A stretch of 64,000 nt of DNA from Lonicera japonica (Eukaryota > Streptophyta > Magnoliopsida > Dipsacales > Caprifoliaceae), in assembly GCA_021464415.1 (NCBI GenBank), contig CM038470.1, positions 36,140,099 to 36,204,098 of the forward strand. The letters are read 5' to 3'. A program made the position numbers and the translations under genes. Positions within the stretch are counted from its first letter, which is position 1; each line of letters starts with the position of its first letter. The notes below the pieces were generated by a model. That model did no database searches. It was not told the DNA's origin and was given only the letters and a program-made list of their open reading frames with translations. Shown here piece after piece: positions 44,431 through 57,022 of this stretch.

Positions 44431-45586
44431 GGGCAAGGTTCAAAGCTAAGATATACAACTTTAGAGAGAGAAATACTCTTATAATTGAGAGAGAATTAAG
44501 AGAGAAAAATTGAGAGAAATTTCCATTTTCTTCTTGTATTCTCCTCCACTTGTAATAAACTTTTTCCATCCTTAGTAATACAAGTGCTCTTTTGATTCTA
44601 CTTTTTCTTAAATATGTTTTCATTATCTATGGAAGGGTGAATCACCTAGCTTAGGCTAGGGGGTGAATTTGTTGTAAACATAGACATGATTTAGGTTCCA
44701 ATTCCTTTAAGCTTCATGCCTAGTGTTGTCAAATAATTGTGCTTATCTATTATCAAACGCGTTTCATACTCTTTGATGATTTAAAACATCACAAAGATTA
44801 TGAACTTCCAATTAAATTTCATTTGCTTCCTTATGCCAAGTATATGGAATTCTTTGGTAATTAATGGATAGGTTTAGTATATCAATGATGGTTAGACTCT
44901 TCATGCCAAGTATGATGAGTACTGTAGAAATCATTAATATACAAACAAAGAACTTCAAGTGAGCATATATTATTCGACAACCACCATTGTAAATGGATGG
45001 TTATGCTATTCATATAAAATTAAAAATGTTTGTTTCAAATATGGTTACATCTTGTGGTTAAGTGTAAAGTATGGTTTTATTTTCCCTTGTCACCTACAAC
45101 ACTTAAAAACACTTTGTGCCCCTATTTGAGAACTTTCTAATTGCTTATTTATTCTTTTAAATGTGATATTTGTCTTTCCTCATTGGGTGGCCTAGTGGAG
45201 TTGGATTGGTTGTATTTCCTCGAAATCTTTTACTGCCAACGTCTAGGCTACCTCTTGACAAGCAAATCAAAATCACACTAAAGTAAATAAATGAGCCGAA
45301 TTGGAATCACCAAAACATGCTTATTATAAAACAACAAATGATCCCCCAAAGCCTTTGCTTTCTTTAAATACAAGAACAATTTCATAAATACCAAAGCTTG
45401 TTTTAAAACTTTCGTAAAACAATTCACAATACAACTTTCAATCAATCAATATCTATTATATAAAGCTCGTGACATACAAAGCTTTCTCCCCCTCCCTTTG
45501 GTTCGATACTCGAATTTCTATAGTCTATACTACAACTTGACTACCTACACTTGGATGTATACGATTGCACTATTTTCCGCGCGTCA

Positions 45587-48060
45587 TATCTTACACGTTT
45601 TTCAATTGAAAAGCACGAGTTTTCACGTCCAATTTCTTTCATTCTCAATGGAACTAACTATGTTCAGTGGTCCCAAGCCATGACCAGTTTTATGAAGTCT
45701 CGTAAGTCTTGGAAAATTGTTACTGGAGAAATTGTTAAGCCAACCGATGAAACTAACAATAAGTTTAATGATCGACTTGATGATTGGGAAAGCAAAAATG
45801 GTGATATTATCACATGGGTTCGGAATACCTCTATCTCTCGTATAGGGCAGCAAATTGGTCGTTTTACCACCGGGAAGGAAGTATGAGATTTTCTAAAGTC
45901 TAGGTACACTCCAAAGGATCTCTCTCATCGGTACCAGTTGCTTACTGCTTTACATTCCAAAACCCAACAACCCGAGCAATCGATTGATGATTATCTATCC
46001 AACCTCCAAGCTATTTGGGATCAGCTAGCCCAATCCGAACCTACTTTTTGTGAGCATGATGCGTAAAATTTTGAAACATACTGAGATAACCAATGTGTTA
46101 TCACTTTTCTGATGGGACTTCATGATAAATTTGAACCAATTCAGGCTGCTCTACTCCATCGCAATCCTTTACCGTCTCTTGAAGATGTCACGATAGAGCT
46201 TCTCTCTAAAGAAACTCGGTTTACCACTCGGGCCCATAATTCTAATGCTGTTTTAGCTGTTCAGAGTTCAAGACCTACTAAAACTCATATTTTCGAGAAT
46301 GTGCGTACTGTCATGCCACCACCTATATATTATTAAAATGTCCAATTCGGACATTTTTCTTTTGTAAAAAGGTGGGACCAAGTCACTTTCAAGCCGACTG
46401 TTACAAGAACCCATCTAGGAGATCCTTCTCTAGATCCTCTTCTAGCACCATTAGCGCTACCACCACTGATTCATTTGAGGCAGACATTTCTACTACACCT
46501 GTGACTCTAGCTGACATCACAGCTCTTCTTAAACATGTTACATCTTCTCCTGGTTCTGTTATGGCTACCACCACAGGTATATCTTGGTTCTTTGACTCTG
46601 GCTGCTGCAATTATATGACTTCTGATCCTGCTATTTTCACTTCTAAAAGTTATAATTCTTATACACTCATGATTAAAACTGCTGATGGTTCTCAATTACC
46701 TGTTAGTCATGTTAGGACGGTTACTACTGCTAGCCTCTCTTTACCTGCTACATTTTATATTCTAAAATTGACTATCAACCTTATTTATGTTGGTCAACTA
46801 TGTGACCTTGGGATGAATGTTATATTTTCCTCTTCTGGTTGTCATGTGCAGGATCCTTAGACGGGACAAATGATTGGGATATGACGTAAAGTTGGACGCA
46901 TGTTCGAGCTTATACTCCTTCGTACCTCACCCACTCCTCTTATTGCATCCACACCAACTTTTTCTTCATTTGAATTGTGGCATTCCTATTTAGGACATGT
47001 GTCTTTTGATCGTCTTCATTCTATTGTGTCATCTGGTCAGTTAGGGTCATTAAAGTCCGAGAAATTGTCTTGTTTATCTTGTCAATTTAGAAAACAACCT
47101 ACATTATGTTTTAATAAAAATGATTCTATTTCTTCAACACCATTTGATCTTATTCACTCTGATGTTTGAGGACCCTCTCCACATTCTACCATGGGAGGTT
47201 CAAAATATTTTGTTATCTTTTTGGATGATTATACTCGTTTTACTTGGATCTATCTTATGAAAACTCGTTCTGAATCAACCCAAATTTATTATAATTTTGC
47301 TCGCATGGTTCAAACTCAATTTTTTAGTCCAATAAAGATTTTTCGTGCTGATAAAGCCATGGAATACAAGGCGAGATAATTTCTTAAATTTCTCCGTGAA
47401 CAGGGCACCGTCTCTCAATATTCGTGTCTAGGTACATCTTAGCAAAATGGTCGTGCTAAACGCAAGCCCACACATATTCTTGATACTGTTTGCACACTTC
47501 TTATCTCCAGTAGTTGCCCTGAATGGTTTTGGGGGGAAGCAGCACTTACCGCTGTTTACACTATCAATCGTATACCTATTCCCTTCCTTCAGCATCAGTT
47601 TCCATATGAGAGACTTCATGGTACCTCTCTTGATTACAATTTCTTACGAGTCTTCAGTTGTGCTTGTTTTGTGTTAATCCAGCCTCATGAACATTCTAAA
47701 TTGGAACCACGTGCTCGTCTTTGTTGCTTCTTGGGGTATGGGATAGAACATAAAGGTTATCAGTGTTGGGATCCTATCTCAAAATGCTTGAGGATTTCTC
47801 GTCATGTTATCTTTTGGCAACATAAAATGTTCTCCTCTCTATCCAAATTTCATGTCCTTGAAGAATCTTCGCTTCCATTCTTTACTCATTCGTCTCTTGA
47901 CCTTTCCACCCCTGAACTAGAGGCTCCAGTTGTCACATCCCCACCTGAAACTAAACTAGAAACCACACCATCACCACCTCAACCTCTTAGTCCACCATCT
48001 TGTGAATCATTAAATCTATCCTCATCTGACATCATTTCTTCTGACGAGCTTCAACATACG
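45587..48060 (+). pseudogene. gag-pol: Copia gag-protease-integrase, first part of a broken polyprotein
   Basis: Gag (UBN2-type) has LNGTNYVQWSQAMTSFMKS and LTALHSKTQQPEQSIDDYL. The protease is WFFDSGCCNYMTS with the DSG active site intact. The pre-integrase zinc finger includes WHSYLGHVSFDRL and CLSCQFRKQ, and the integrase starts FVIFLDDYTRFTWIYLM, with EWFWGEAALTAVYTINRIP further on. Stops occur after GKEV (45884), in HDA*NFETY*, after YY (46333), after VQDP and after HSDV, and others lie in the integrase, so the copy is dead. The frame stops at 48060, where the Athila-like element inserted; the RT continues at 58320. Confidence 0.92.
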
Positions 48061-49362
48061 TGATTTAAAGGGAATTTTTATAAATTAATTTATCGTTGCT
48101 TAATTCCACACTTAAATGCAATAAAAACCATACTTTATGTAAAATTAATTAAATTAGTATAGCGAATAAGTAGGAGTCAATCCAAATCCATGCTAATATC
48201 TTAAAAGTAGGAGAGTTTGTTGAAATCCAATTTTTTAGGAACCAAATTAAAACAGTTTTAAATCTTGATTTTTTTTGAAATTAATTTAACTAAGAAACTA
48301 AAAACTAAAGTAATTAAATTAAATCAAGCAAGCAAGTAATCAATAATAAGAAATCCCAAGGAAAGAGAATCCACCACCATGGATATAAACAAAAAGGTAT
48401 CTAATTATATTTTTAATATTCATCCCTACTATATAAACAAATTTGAATTCACCATCATTCTTTCTTTAAAACTAATGTAAATAAAAATAGGCATCGCCTG
48501 TATCCCCAAATTGGTGATCACCAGAGATCCTTCCTTTATTTTAAAAACAATTAAAGTACTAGAAAGAAAACACACATTATAGTAATGGTGATTTCAAAAT
48601 ATATTTTAATTCAGGATAAATAATTAAAAATTAAGTAGAATTAAATTAAGCCCATTATATTCATGGCGGTTTCATCCCTCTCCTTTGGGAGAAAGTTTAG
48701 CAAAGCATATTAAATAAAGACCATATTAAAATAAAATAATAATTTATCATTAAAATTAAAACTAAAGTACTTAAATACAAACTATGAAAAATTAGAAAGC
48801 TAGAAAGCGTCCCTGTTTATGATGCTCGAACTGGCATGTGCTGCACGGCTTTACGCTGTCCACTTCTTCTCCTTCAATACTTCGACCGCACGGCAACTAG
48901 TATATGGAGGATTTTCTCTCTCTAGAACTCTCTAATAATATCTATATTCTATCTATTTTTCCTATCTATTTTCTATATATTTTCTTCTATATTTTTCTTC
49001 TATCCCTTTAGGTGTAGAGAATGGGTCTATATATAGGAATGAGAGATAGAAGTTTAAAAGGTTTAGGAAACTAAAATTGTAGAAGAAATAACAACTTTGA
49101 ATTCAATTAGGATTATAATTAAGAGAGAGAATAAGGAGTTATATTCGAATTAGGAGAGAATATTGAATTGGAATATTCTTTCTTCTTTATCTTCTTTTTC
49201 GATCTTCAATAGACTTCTTCCACCTTTTTAGGCTTTTTATTATAATTTTCTTCTTTCCTACAAATAGACAAAATAAATATTAATCCTCCATAATTTAAGC
49301 ATTAATTATATTATAACAAAATATTATTTGCGGGTTAAAATAACAATGTTGGGCACTTATCA
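48061..49362 (-). repeat. 3' LTR of the Athila-like element
   Basis: Matches 57023-58314 with small indels (for example AAAGGGAATT against ACGGGAAATT at the edge). A CTATATATAG box lies near 49029. Confidence 0.93.
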
Positions 49363-51200
49363 AATTACCCCCAAACAACCTTTTGCTAGTCCTCGAGCAA
49401 ACATAAAGTATCGAACATAGATAAGGGAGCAAAATAAAAAACTTAAAAAAAATAAAATCCTATTCTACTCAGGTGTACCACTTTCGCTGGTTATTCTCAA
49501 TTGCATTTACCGTATGCAACAAGGCCTTAAACCACTAAGTTACCAAAGTGGATGAGTTATAGCCTCGTGAGGGTTTGCAGTAAAGACGCCCCAAACTTTA
49601 TAAAAATAGAAATCAATTTTGATTTTTCCCTTATTCTTTCTCAAAGAATTCCTTGCCACCTACCTTTACGAAAGGCAAGAATCAGCAATGTCCAATTCAC
49701 CATATGTAGTGAGCTACAAAAATGATATAAAAATAAACACTACAGAACAAGCTCAAAAAGGAAGTGTGCGTGTGTGGACAACTAATATAATATAACTTTT
49801 CATATCCAGGTAAATGAATTACTACATTGCCGTTGAAAAAGTTTCTTTGAGTCCAAATCTCACTGGATATACTCTCTTGAAAAAAATGACACTCTGAAAT
49901 TTGGTTATTAATATCTCTCTTGTATGTGAGAAGGATTTCAAATTCAAATAACTCACATACTAAATAGAAAAAATGCATATGAATGAATATTTAGTCTCAT
50001 GGAAGGAATATTAATTACTTTATTTAAGAATGTCGAGTTACCCACCATAGTACCTTCTCATCTATTCTCCACATCCTACCATACCTAACCATAGATCAAA
50101 TAAGACTTTATCGGGTTAACATGCGGGTTAAATATAAGCATAAGGAATAATTATCTCTGAGAAGGTAGGGTCTTCAATATCACTTTAGTATGGAACAATA
50201 TGGATATGTACTTCATTCAACTTTGAATATTCTCATTAACTTCCAACATTGCAATTATTCTCTTTTTCTTTTTTTTTCCTTTTTTCGAACATTTTCTATT
50301 TCCATTTTTTTTCTTTTCTTCTTCATTTCTTTTCTTCCATTCAATCATTTTTTATTTATTTTTTTTGCTTTAGATTGTTCCCTTCCCTTTCTTCTTTCAC
50401 AATCTTCCTAACTTCTCAAAAATAAATGAGGTTTTAGAGATATGGGTAAACAAAGAAAGGGTTAATTTTTATAGGCTCAAAGGGCTACTAGCGATAAATA
50501 TATATGACGGTTGAAGGCTTATTGTGGAAAAGAAAGAAAGCCTATTATCCTCTCTATGGGTCAACATGATGATCACGTCTCAAATAAACTACAGGGCCTA
50601 TGTTTCTCTTAACTCGAAAGAGATTTCATTCTCAGTAATTAATCAAAATATGAAAAAGAATAATGAGACTATGCAATGACTTAACATGGTATGAAGAATA
50701 GTTGAGTCATCTTATGACTCCGAGTTTGTGTATATACCCTCTATAAATGATGAATGGCTCAAAATCTCACAGGGTTATTAAGTCTCCACTGTTATTTCTT
50801 TAGCTCTTTAGAAACTCGATTATTTTTTAATTACATTACACTAGACGGCTGTTTGTGCAGTTGAAAAATATTTTGAATAGAGCTCATAGTGCAATGTCTA
50901 GGTTTATATATATTCGAGTAACAAACTAAACTTAAAGTTAGACAATAACAATTTTAAGCATTCATAAGGTGGGCCATTGGTAAATTCATTTATATCATGG
51001 ATAGGGTACTAAACCAAAACGACTCTATTTTAATTTATTTTTTTAAAAAATAACTTTTGATTTTTGAAAACTTTCCCACCCCCAAACAAATCAAAACACT
51101 GTCCTCAGTGTTTAAATAAGAACACCCCCAAACAGAGATAAATTATTTTTGTCGAAAATTAATAATCGAAACAGTTGGGGATCATCCCAGTGAACATGGG
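49363..51200. other. Noncoding 3' region of the Athila-like element
   Basis: About 1.8 kb without recognisable pol sequence. From about 50260 to 50400 the plus strand is almost pure pyrimidine, that is a long polypurine tract on the element's sense strand. Confidence 0.6.
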
Positions 51201-51674
51201 TTATAGCTGATAGAAGTAACAAGGGATGTGTGATATAATATTGCGAATAACTAATATGTATATCGGGTGACAAATCAGCAAAATAATAATCATAATATCA
51301 TAGCAAGGATTTGATATATAAATAGAATTTAATGGTGCACAAATATAGAAAAGTAATCGTGAGCAAAAATCAAGAAGTAATGGTGCATTATGTATGTCAG
51401 GCTCTAAATCGGATGATATCATAGAAAAAACCTCAACACCAGGAAACATCTCAATACGAGAAGAATAATCATTATTGTTTTGATAAGATGACTCATGTGT
51501 GCAATTAACGGGTGGAGGCCATGGGTCAAATGTAAGATGACTATTAACAAAAGGTATCATAGAGAATGAGGCAAATTGGGATGAATTATCAGTATAAGTG
51601 GGATTAGACCTTGAATCACATGTAAGAAACTCACAATCAGAACTTATAGTAGACACTTGCTTCGGTTCATTCAC
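51201..51674 (-). other. Short open frame after the protease, unrecognised
   Basis: A 157-codon frame (MNEPKQVSTISSDCEF...) starting about 45 bp after the protease stop. It has a hydrophobic C-terminal third. No known domain; it could be remnant polyprotein, but the codon content gives little support. Confidence 0.25.
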
Positions 51675-51719
51675 AGTAGCTAGAAGAGGCTCAAGCTGAA
51701 TAGATCGAAAACAGTTGGC

Positions 51720-54281
51720 CTAATTGTTAATATTCATAAGTGGTGCGGAATCTAACAAAGCATTGACCTCATTAATTATATTATCTTCATCGATACCATA
51801 TCCGAAATGAGCTAAGCATTGGAGGAATGGGTCCTCAAGGTGAATTTTCTTAGACGTTTCAGAAGATAATGATTCTATAAAGTAAAGTTCTTCAACGGAC
51901 TCAACGTCATCGGGTTGTTTAGTGAGACTAAAAATATTTACTTCAACCTTCATGTTACCAAATGTTAAGGTCATATTACCATTTCGACAATTTATTAGTG
52001 CATGAGCCGTGGCTAGAAAAGGTCGGCCTAAGATGATGGGAATATGTTTGCCTTGGGTAGGGTGGGTATCAAGGACAATGAAATCGATAGGATAATAAAA
52101 GTCTGCAACTTTTACGATGACATCTTCTATTATACCCCTAGGAATTTGGATGGAACGGTCTGCTAGACTTAACTTGACGTCGGTTTTTTTCAAATCACCT
52201 AACCCCAATTATTGATAAACGGAATAAGGAAGTAGGTTTACACTGGCTCCTAAATCTAATAAAGCTTGTTCCTCAAAATTTTGTCCTATCTTACATTTGA
52301 CAGTTGGACTACCCGGATCTTTATGTTTAATCACAGCTTGGTTTTGTAAGAAGGAGGTGCAGTGTTGGGCTATGAAGGCTTCTTTGGAAACACTAGTTTT
52401 TCTTTTGACTAGATCTTTAATAAATTTAGTATAAGAAGGAATTTGCTTTATGGCAGTAAGAAATGGAATATTGATTTGAAGATTTTGAAAAACATCAAAT
52501 ATTTCACTGTATTGAGAATCCATTTTATTGTTGACTAGTCTAGATGGAAAAGGAGCACGTGGAATCATTTCTTTTGGGGTATTGTCAATCTTAGGACCTA
52601 CAACTTGATCATTTTTATTAGTTTTAGGTAAATTTGTCCTAGTTTCTTTATTCTCGTTTTCGTTCTTCTCAGCTTGTTATGACTTATTGTCCTGGAGTTC
52701 AATGTTTTCTTGCTTTTGTTGTTGTATGGTCGTATCATTAAATGGAAGTGTATTAACAACATTAGCATGTTCAGCTCCTACATTAAAGTTTGTTCTACCT
52801 TTTGGATTTGGCTCAGTTTAGCTTGGTAGGGAACCTTTTTGTCTTTCAGCTAAGGCAGAGGTGAGTTGGCTTAATTGACTCTGAACAGTTTGTTGGAATT
52901 GAAGTTGACTCTTAGCTAAAATGCCAATATTATTTTCTAACTTTTGCATCCTTTGATTGACTTGTTGAGTGGATTGATCTATGGTCATGGCCAGCATTTT
53001 AAAAGTATCTTCAACATTAGGTGAATGATTAGTGGATGGGACTAAAGCATTGTAATTTCGCATAGGGTCAGGAACTATTTCCCTATTACTATTGACCTGA
53101 TGTTGGAAGAACTGTTGTTGAGGGACCATTGGTCCGGCCTGTTGAGGGGCTAGCCTATTTTGGGAGCCTTGAAAACTTGGTGGACTACTTACGTTTTGTT
53201 GTTGCGAAGAAACATTTTGACTCCAAGAAAAATTTGGGTGAAATCGCATATCAGGGTGGTATCTATTACCAAAAGTGTTTGCAGTTGGTTTGCCAAAAGT
53301 ATTAAATGCACACACTTGTGCATCAGAATCAGAGCAATAAAAGGGACATGCTTTAGTAGTATGATCAAAACTAGAGCACAACCCACATGGGTTACTGACA
53401 TTTAAAATTGGGCTCGGGTTGTTTCTAGTCAAGATAGTAAATGCATGAAATTTTTTACTTAAGTTTTGAACACCAGTAGCTAGACTCTCCATGACAGATT
53501 TTAGGTCTGGGTTAGTTTTAACTTCATACATGTCGGGTTTCTTAACTAAAGTATATTCATTATGGGACATGTATTCGCTACTACTATTCCAGTTTTGTGC
53601 ACTCTCAGCTAGTTTCTCTAAAAATGTATAGGCTTGATCAGGTGTTTGGTCTTTAAATTTTCCTTTATGCATGGATTCAATCATTGTACGATTCATTTGG
53701 GAAAGACCCTTATAGAAGAAATGGACAAGACTCGATTTATCAAAACCATGGTGTGGACATTTGATTAATAGATCATGAAAACGCTCCCATGTTTCATGGA
53801 ATTCCTCATCTACTTTACCCTTAAATGTGCTAATAGCATCTCTCATTGATTCAATCTTTTGCATAGGGTAAAATTTAGACATAAATTTCCTAGCTAGTTG
53901 TTCCCATGTTGTGATTGAATTAGGAGGAAGAGAGTTCAGCCACGAAGCTGCCTTATCTTCTAAGGATAAAGGAAATGGTCTAAGCTTGACACCATCATCA
54001 TCTAGGTTTTGGTTCTTAAAGGTGCTACAAATTGTAAGAAATTTCCGTAAGTGAATGGATTGTTGTTCACTATCAAGGCCATGGAACTTAGGTAGCATGT
54101 TAATAGTGGTAGGTCTAATTTCGAATTGAGCTTCATTTGTGGTTGGAAGGGTGATGCACATAGGAGGCTCAGCGGTGACAGGAGCGAAGTAGTCATTTAA
54201 TGTGCGATTATTAGCCATTGTGAGATTTTCAAGTGAAAAGATTAATTGTCTTCTAATTATTCGACCACTTCTGAGTTGCAT
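51720..54281 (-). pseudogene. gag-pro: Athila-like gag-aspartic protease reading frame with three nonsense codons
   Basis: A single minus-strand frame of about 850 codons. Gag begins MQLRSGRIIRRQLIF at 54281. It has a Retrotrans_gag domain (residues about 85-190: LRKFLTICSTF, SWLNSLPPNSITTWEQL, FMSKFYPMQK) and a zinc knuckle C-x2-C-x4-H-x4-C (CGLCSSFDHTTKAC, near residue 300). A Gln-rich C-terminal part follows. The protease region has IPFLTAIKQIPSYTKF, active-site LLDLGASVNLLPYSVY (Athila relatives have DLGAS) and ILGRPFLATAHALI. In-frame TAA codons lie at 52818-52820, 52677-52679 and 52209-52211; I saw no frameshift. Each could arise from one substitution. The product would supply capsid and its processing enzyme but no polymerase. 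Confidence 0.87.
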
Positions 54282-54325
54282 AAACTATGCAAAATCCTAG
54301 TTGCAAGCAAATCCTAAGGCCAATC

Positions 54326-55656
54326 TGTTGGGAATTAGGGCAGTAATCATGCATCGCATACACTAATTTACGCACTAATCATTGAATCCTATGATCTATG
54401 CAGTTCAATAAAATCGACAGATGACATACCTTAATCGAGATTTGATGTCAATGAAACGAACAGGATGGATCTGATCCTTCTGTTGTTGTCGTCCTTAGCG
54501 TAGAAAACACGACGCCTCTACGGTATGCACACACGAACGAGATGAGATCTTGCTTGGTGTACTAGCGCCCTCTAGGGTTCTCTCTGCTATTTCGAATTTT
54601 CTTGCCTCTCTCAATTTCGTTGACGGCCAAGAAGAACAAAGGTTCCCTTTTATAAGGGAACCCTAGTGAGAACCCTAAGCAACAAACGAACTGGGCCCAA
54701 GTCCAACTTGGCCCGTTTTAATTCGTTTTGATCCAACTCGTTTTGGTGTGCGACCCTGTAGGTTTTACACTCTTTGGCCGTACAATTAAAACCCGTTTTA
54801 TTATACGAACAGTAAGCGGTTTCTAGTAAAACATTACTATTATCCAAAGGGTATAAAGGTCAAAAACGACACAACCTTAAATTGATATTTCACACATTAA
54901 CTCCTTTTGTCAATCGATATCTAGATTGAACACAAGACTAGGCAAGTGTCATTCTTGTATAGTTCAATCTTTATTTCTTGATCTCTAAGTATAATTAATC
55001 CAAAACAAATGACATCTCATTTGTGCATGGCCATGCAAATATTAATTACACTTATCAAGGGGCCCAACGATATCTCTCTCAATATATGAGAGTGACAAAT
55101 CCCATCTTGATCAACCACATACCTCTACATAGTTCATAGTATGCTCGGTCATCATCTTTATAATTACTCGGTCAAGAGCAACGTTTGATAATGCCTGACA
55201 TGCTAATCCCTATGTTGGTAACCATGGCGATCTCAGGTCTGAGGATAATACGATATCACAAATGGGGAACATCACTGATGACATTATGTAACACTCCTCG
55301 CAGTGTCCCCAAAGCGGGTCAGTCCAATACTTTGTTCCCTAACAAGTATCAGTATGTTCAGCTTGATATCTCCATATCCATGACTTGTGGAACATAGTCA
55401 TCAGCTGACCCATACTCTAATCATTATATCAATGTGATCCTAGGTTATTGATACATGATTAGGGACATCTAAACAATATTATTATTACATTACTAGCATC
55501 CCACAATCTAGTCACGTACTTGATGAACTAGTATTAATAGATATTATTTACAAGAGATTATAAAGTAAAATAAATAAACTTTATTAATAAAAATAAGCAT
55601 AAGATATCCAAGTACAAATCATAATCTATGAATAGTCCTAGGACATATCTCTTTCA
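54326..55656 (-). mobile_element. Solo LTR (1,331 bp) inside the Athila-like element
   Basis: On the minus strand it starts TGAAAGAGATATG and ends AATTCCCAACA, with perfect CAATC target duplications (54321-54325 and 55657-55661). The CCCAACA end is common in Copia LTRs that precede a tRNA-Met primer site, so a Copia origin is likely but not shown. It lies 45 bp upstream of the gag start codon. Confidence 0.9.
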
Positions 55657-55661
55657 CAATC

Positions 55662-57022
55662 TAATTAAGCAATGAATTTAATGAGGGCTGAGAATTTTAA
55701 TATAATTAATGATCTAGGCTTATCCTACTCTTATCGAAAAAATTGTAAGCTTACCAGTTAAGGCTTCCAATCTAACAACAGGTTAAGTTCCGAGGAAATA
55801 CTGGAGGGGTCATAAATGGTCCCACTTGAAACCCAGCTACCTTCGACAGCAAGCTGCCATTTTGACAGAACTTACCTAGACGTTGCTAAATTAAAAAGGT
55901 ACTCACTGGAGTGGCCAACAATTATCTTGCACTGTCTAATTAATTTTAGATTAATGAATTTAAGGCTCGGGTTTAACAAGTGCAGGGTGGTTTTTAACCT
56001 AGGTGGGCAAGAATTGTGATGAAATCCAACCCTTATCTTGATAGGAAAGTTGCCCTTAACTAATATATTAATGCAAATGCCAAATTAAATATGCACAAAT
56101 AAAGAAGCAAATAAAAAAAATAAAATAGGAGCCTAAGTGCAAAACGTCTAAGTTATCTAACCTAAAGGCAAGAACAAATAAAATAAATAATGATGGAAAT
56201 TTTTAATTTTTTTTTATTTTTAATAAATCAAGAAAACGAAAATAAGAATAAAACTTCATCATTAAAAAAAAAATTAATTTTTTTTAATAATAATAAAAAA
56301 AACGAATATAGCAATAATTTTTATTTTTTTCATAACTAATAAGAATTTTTGTTTTCTTCAGATTAAATTTTGAAAGTAAAAACAGAAAACAAAAAAAATA
56401 ATAATAATAAAACTGTTTTTTTTTTGTTTCTGAACTTTGTTTTTTTTTTTTATCAGAATAATTTTTTTTTTTTTTAGATTTAACTTTGAGTAGAAAATTG
56501 CAAGGTCAAATCCTTGCTGCAGCACTGAATTTTTTAGGTCCAGAAAATATCAAAGGTGAGAGTTAAGTTAATACGGAACCTTTGGAAAAATCCGAGTGGG
56601 TTTCAGGAATTTTATTTTTTTTTAACTTTCTGGTTTTTTTTTTCAGAATAATATTGCAGTAATAAAAAGAAAACGAAAACGAAAATAATAATAATAAAAA
56701 TATTTTTTTTAATAATTAAAAAAAACGAAAATCAGAATAAAACTTTCTGTTTTTTTTCTTTTTTTTAGAATAATTGGGCTTTTTGGAGCATGAATTTTCT
56801 ATTTTTCAAAGTAAAACCGAGCAAGCAGAATGAAGAAAAGAGAGCTCGATTAATTGTTTTTTTCTTTTCTTTGGAAGACCAAAACTGTGGGCAGTTGTTT
56901 TTTTTTTTTTTTTAATAATAATAATATAAGAAAGAGGGAGGGAAGGAGAGGGTCTAAAAAATATATAGGATTTTTCAAACTTCTTTGAAAATTATGAAAC
57001 TTGAAATTGGCAACGGCCCCAA
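55662..57022. other. Leader of the Athila-like element, low-complexity A/T
   Basis: Between solo LTR and 5' LTR. From about 56200 to 56930 it is dominated by poly(A), poly(T) and AATAATAAT runs, and AAAACGAAAA recurs. No coding sequence is seen. Confidence 0.7.

Larger units (their letters stand above)
43949..45586 (+). mobile_element. Solo LTR of a Ty3/gypsy-type element (1,638 bp)
   Basis: Begins TGATAAGTGCATT and ends CCGCGCGTCA, flanked by perfect TATCT target duplications (43944-43948 and 45587-45591). It sits between the Copia leader and gag. It contains a palindrome array (44173-44318) upstream of a TATA box (44419-44430). The long length and the TTCGATACTC...CTACAACTTGACTAC end are typical of large plant gypsy LTRs. 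No internal sequence remains, so it arose by LTR-LTR recombination. Confidence 0.93.

Noticed and set aside
49697..49978. 93-aa minus-strand frame as an env-like gene
   Set aside because: It is short and AT-driven, with no signal peptide or transmembrane layout that stands out.
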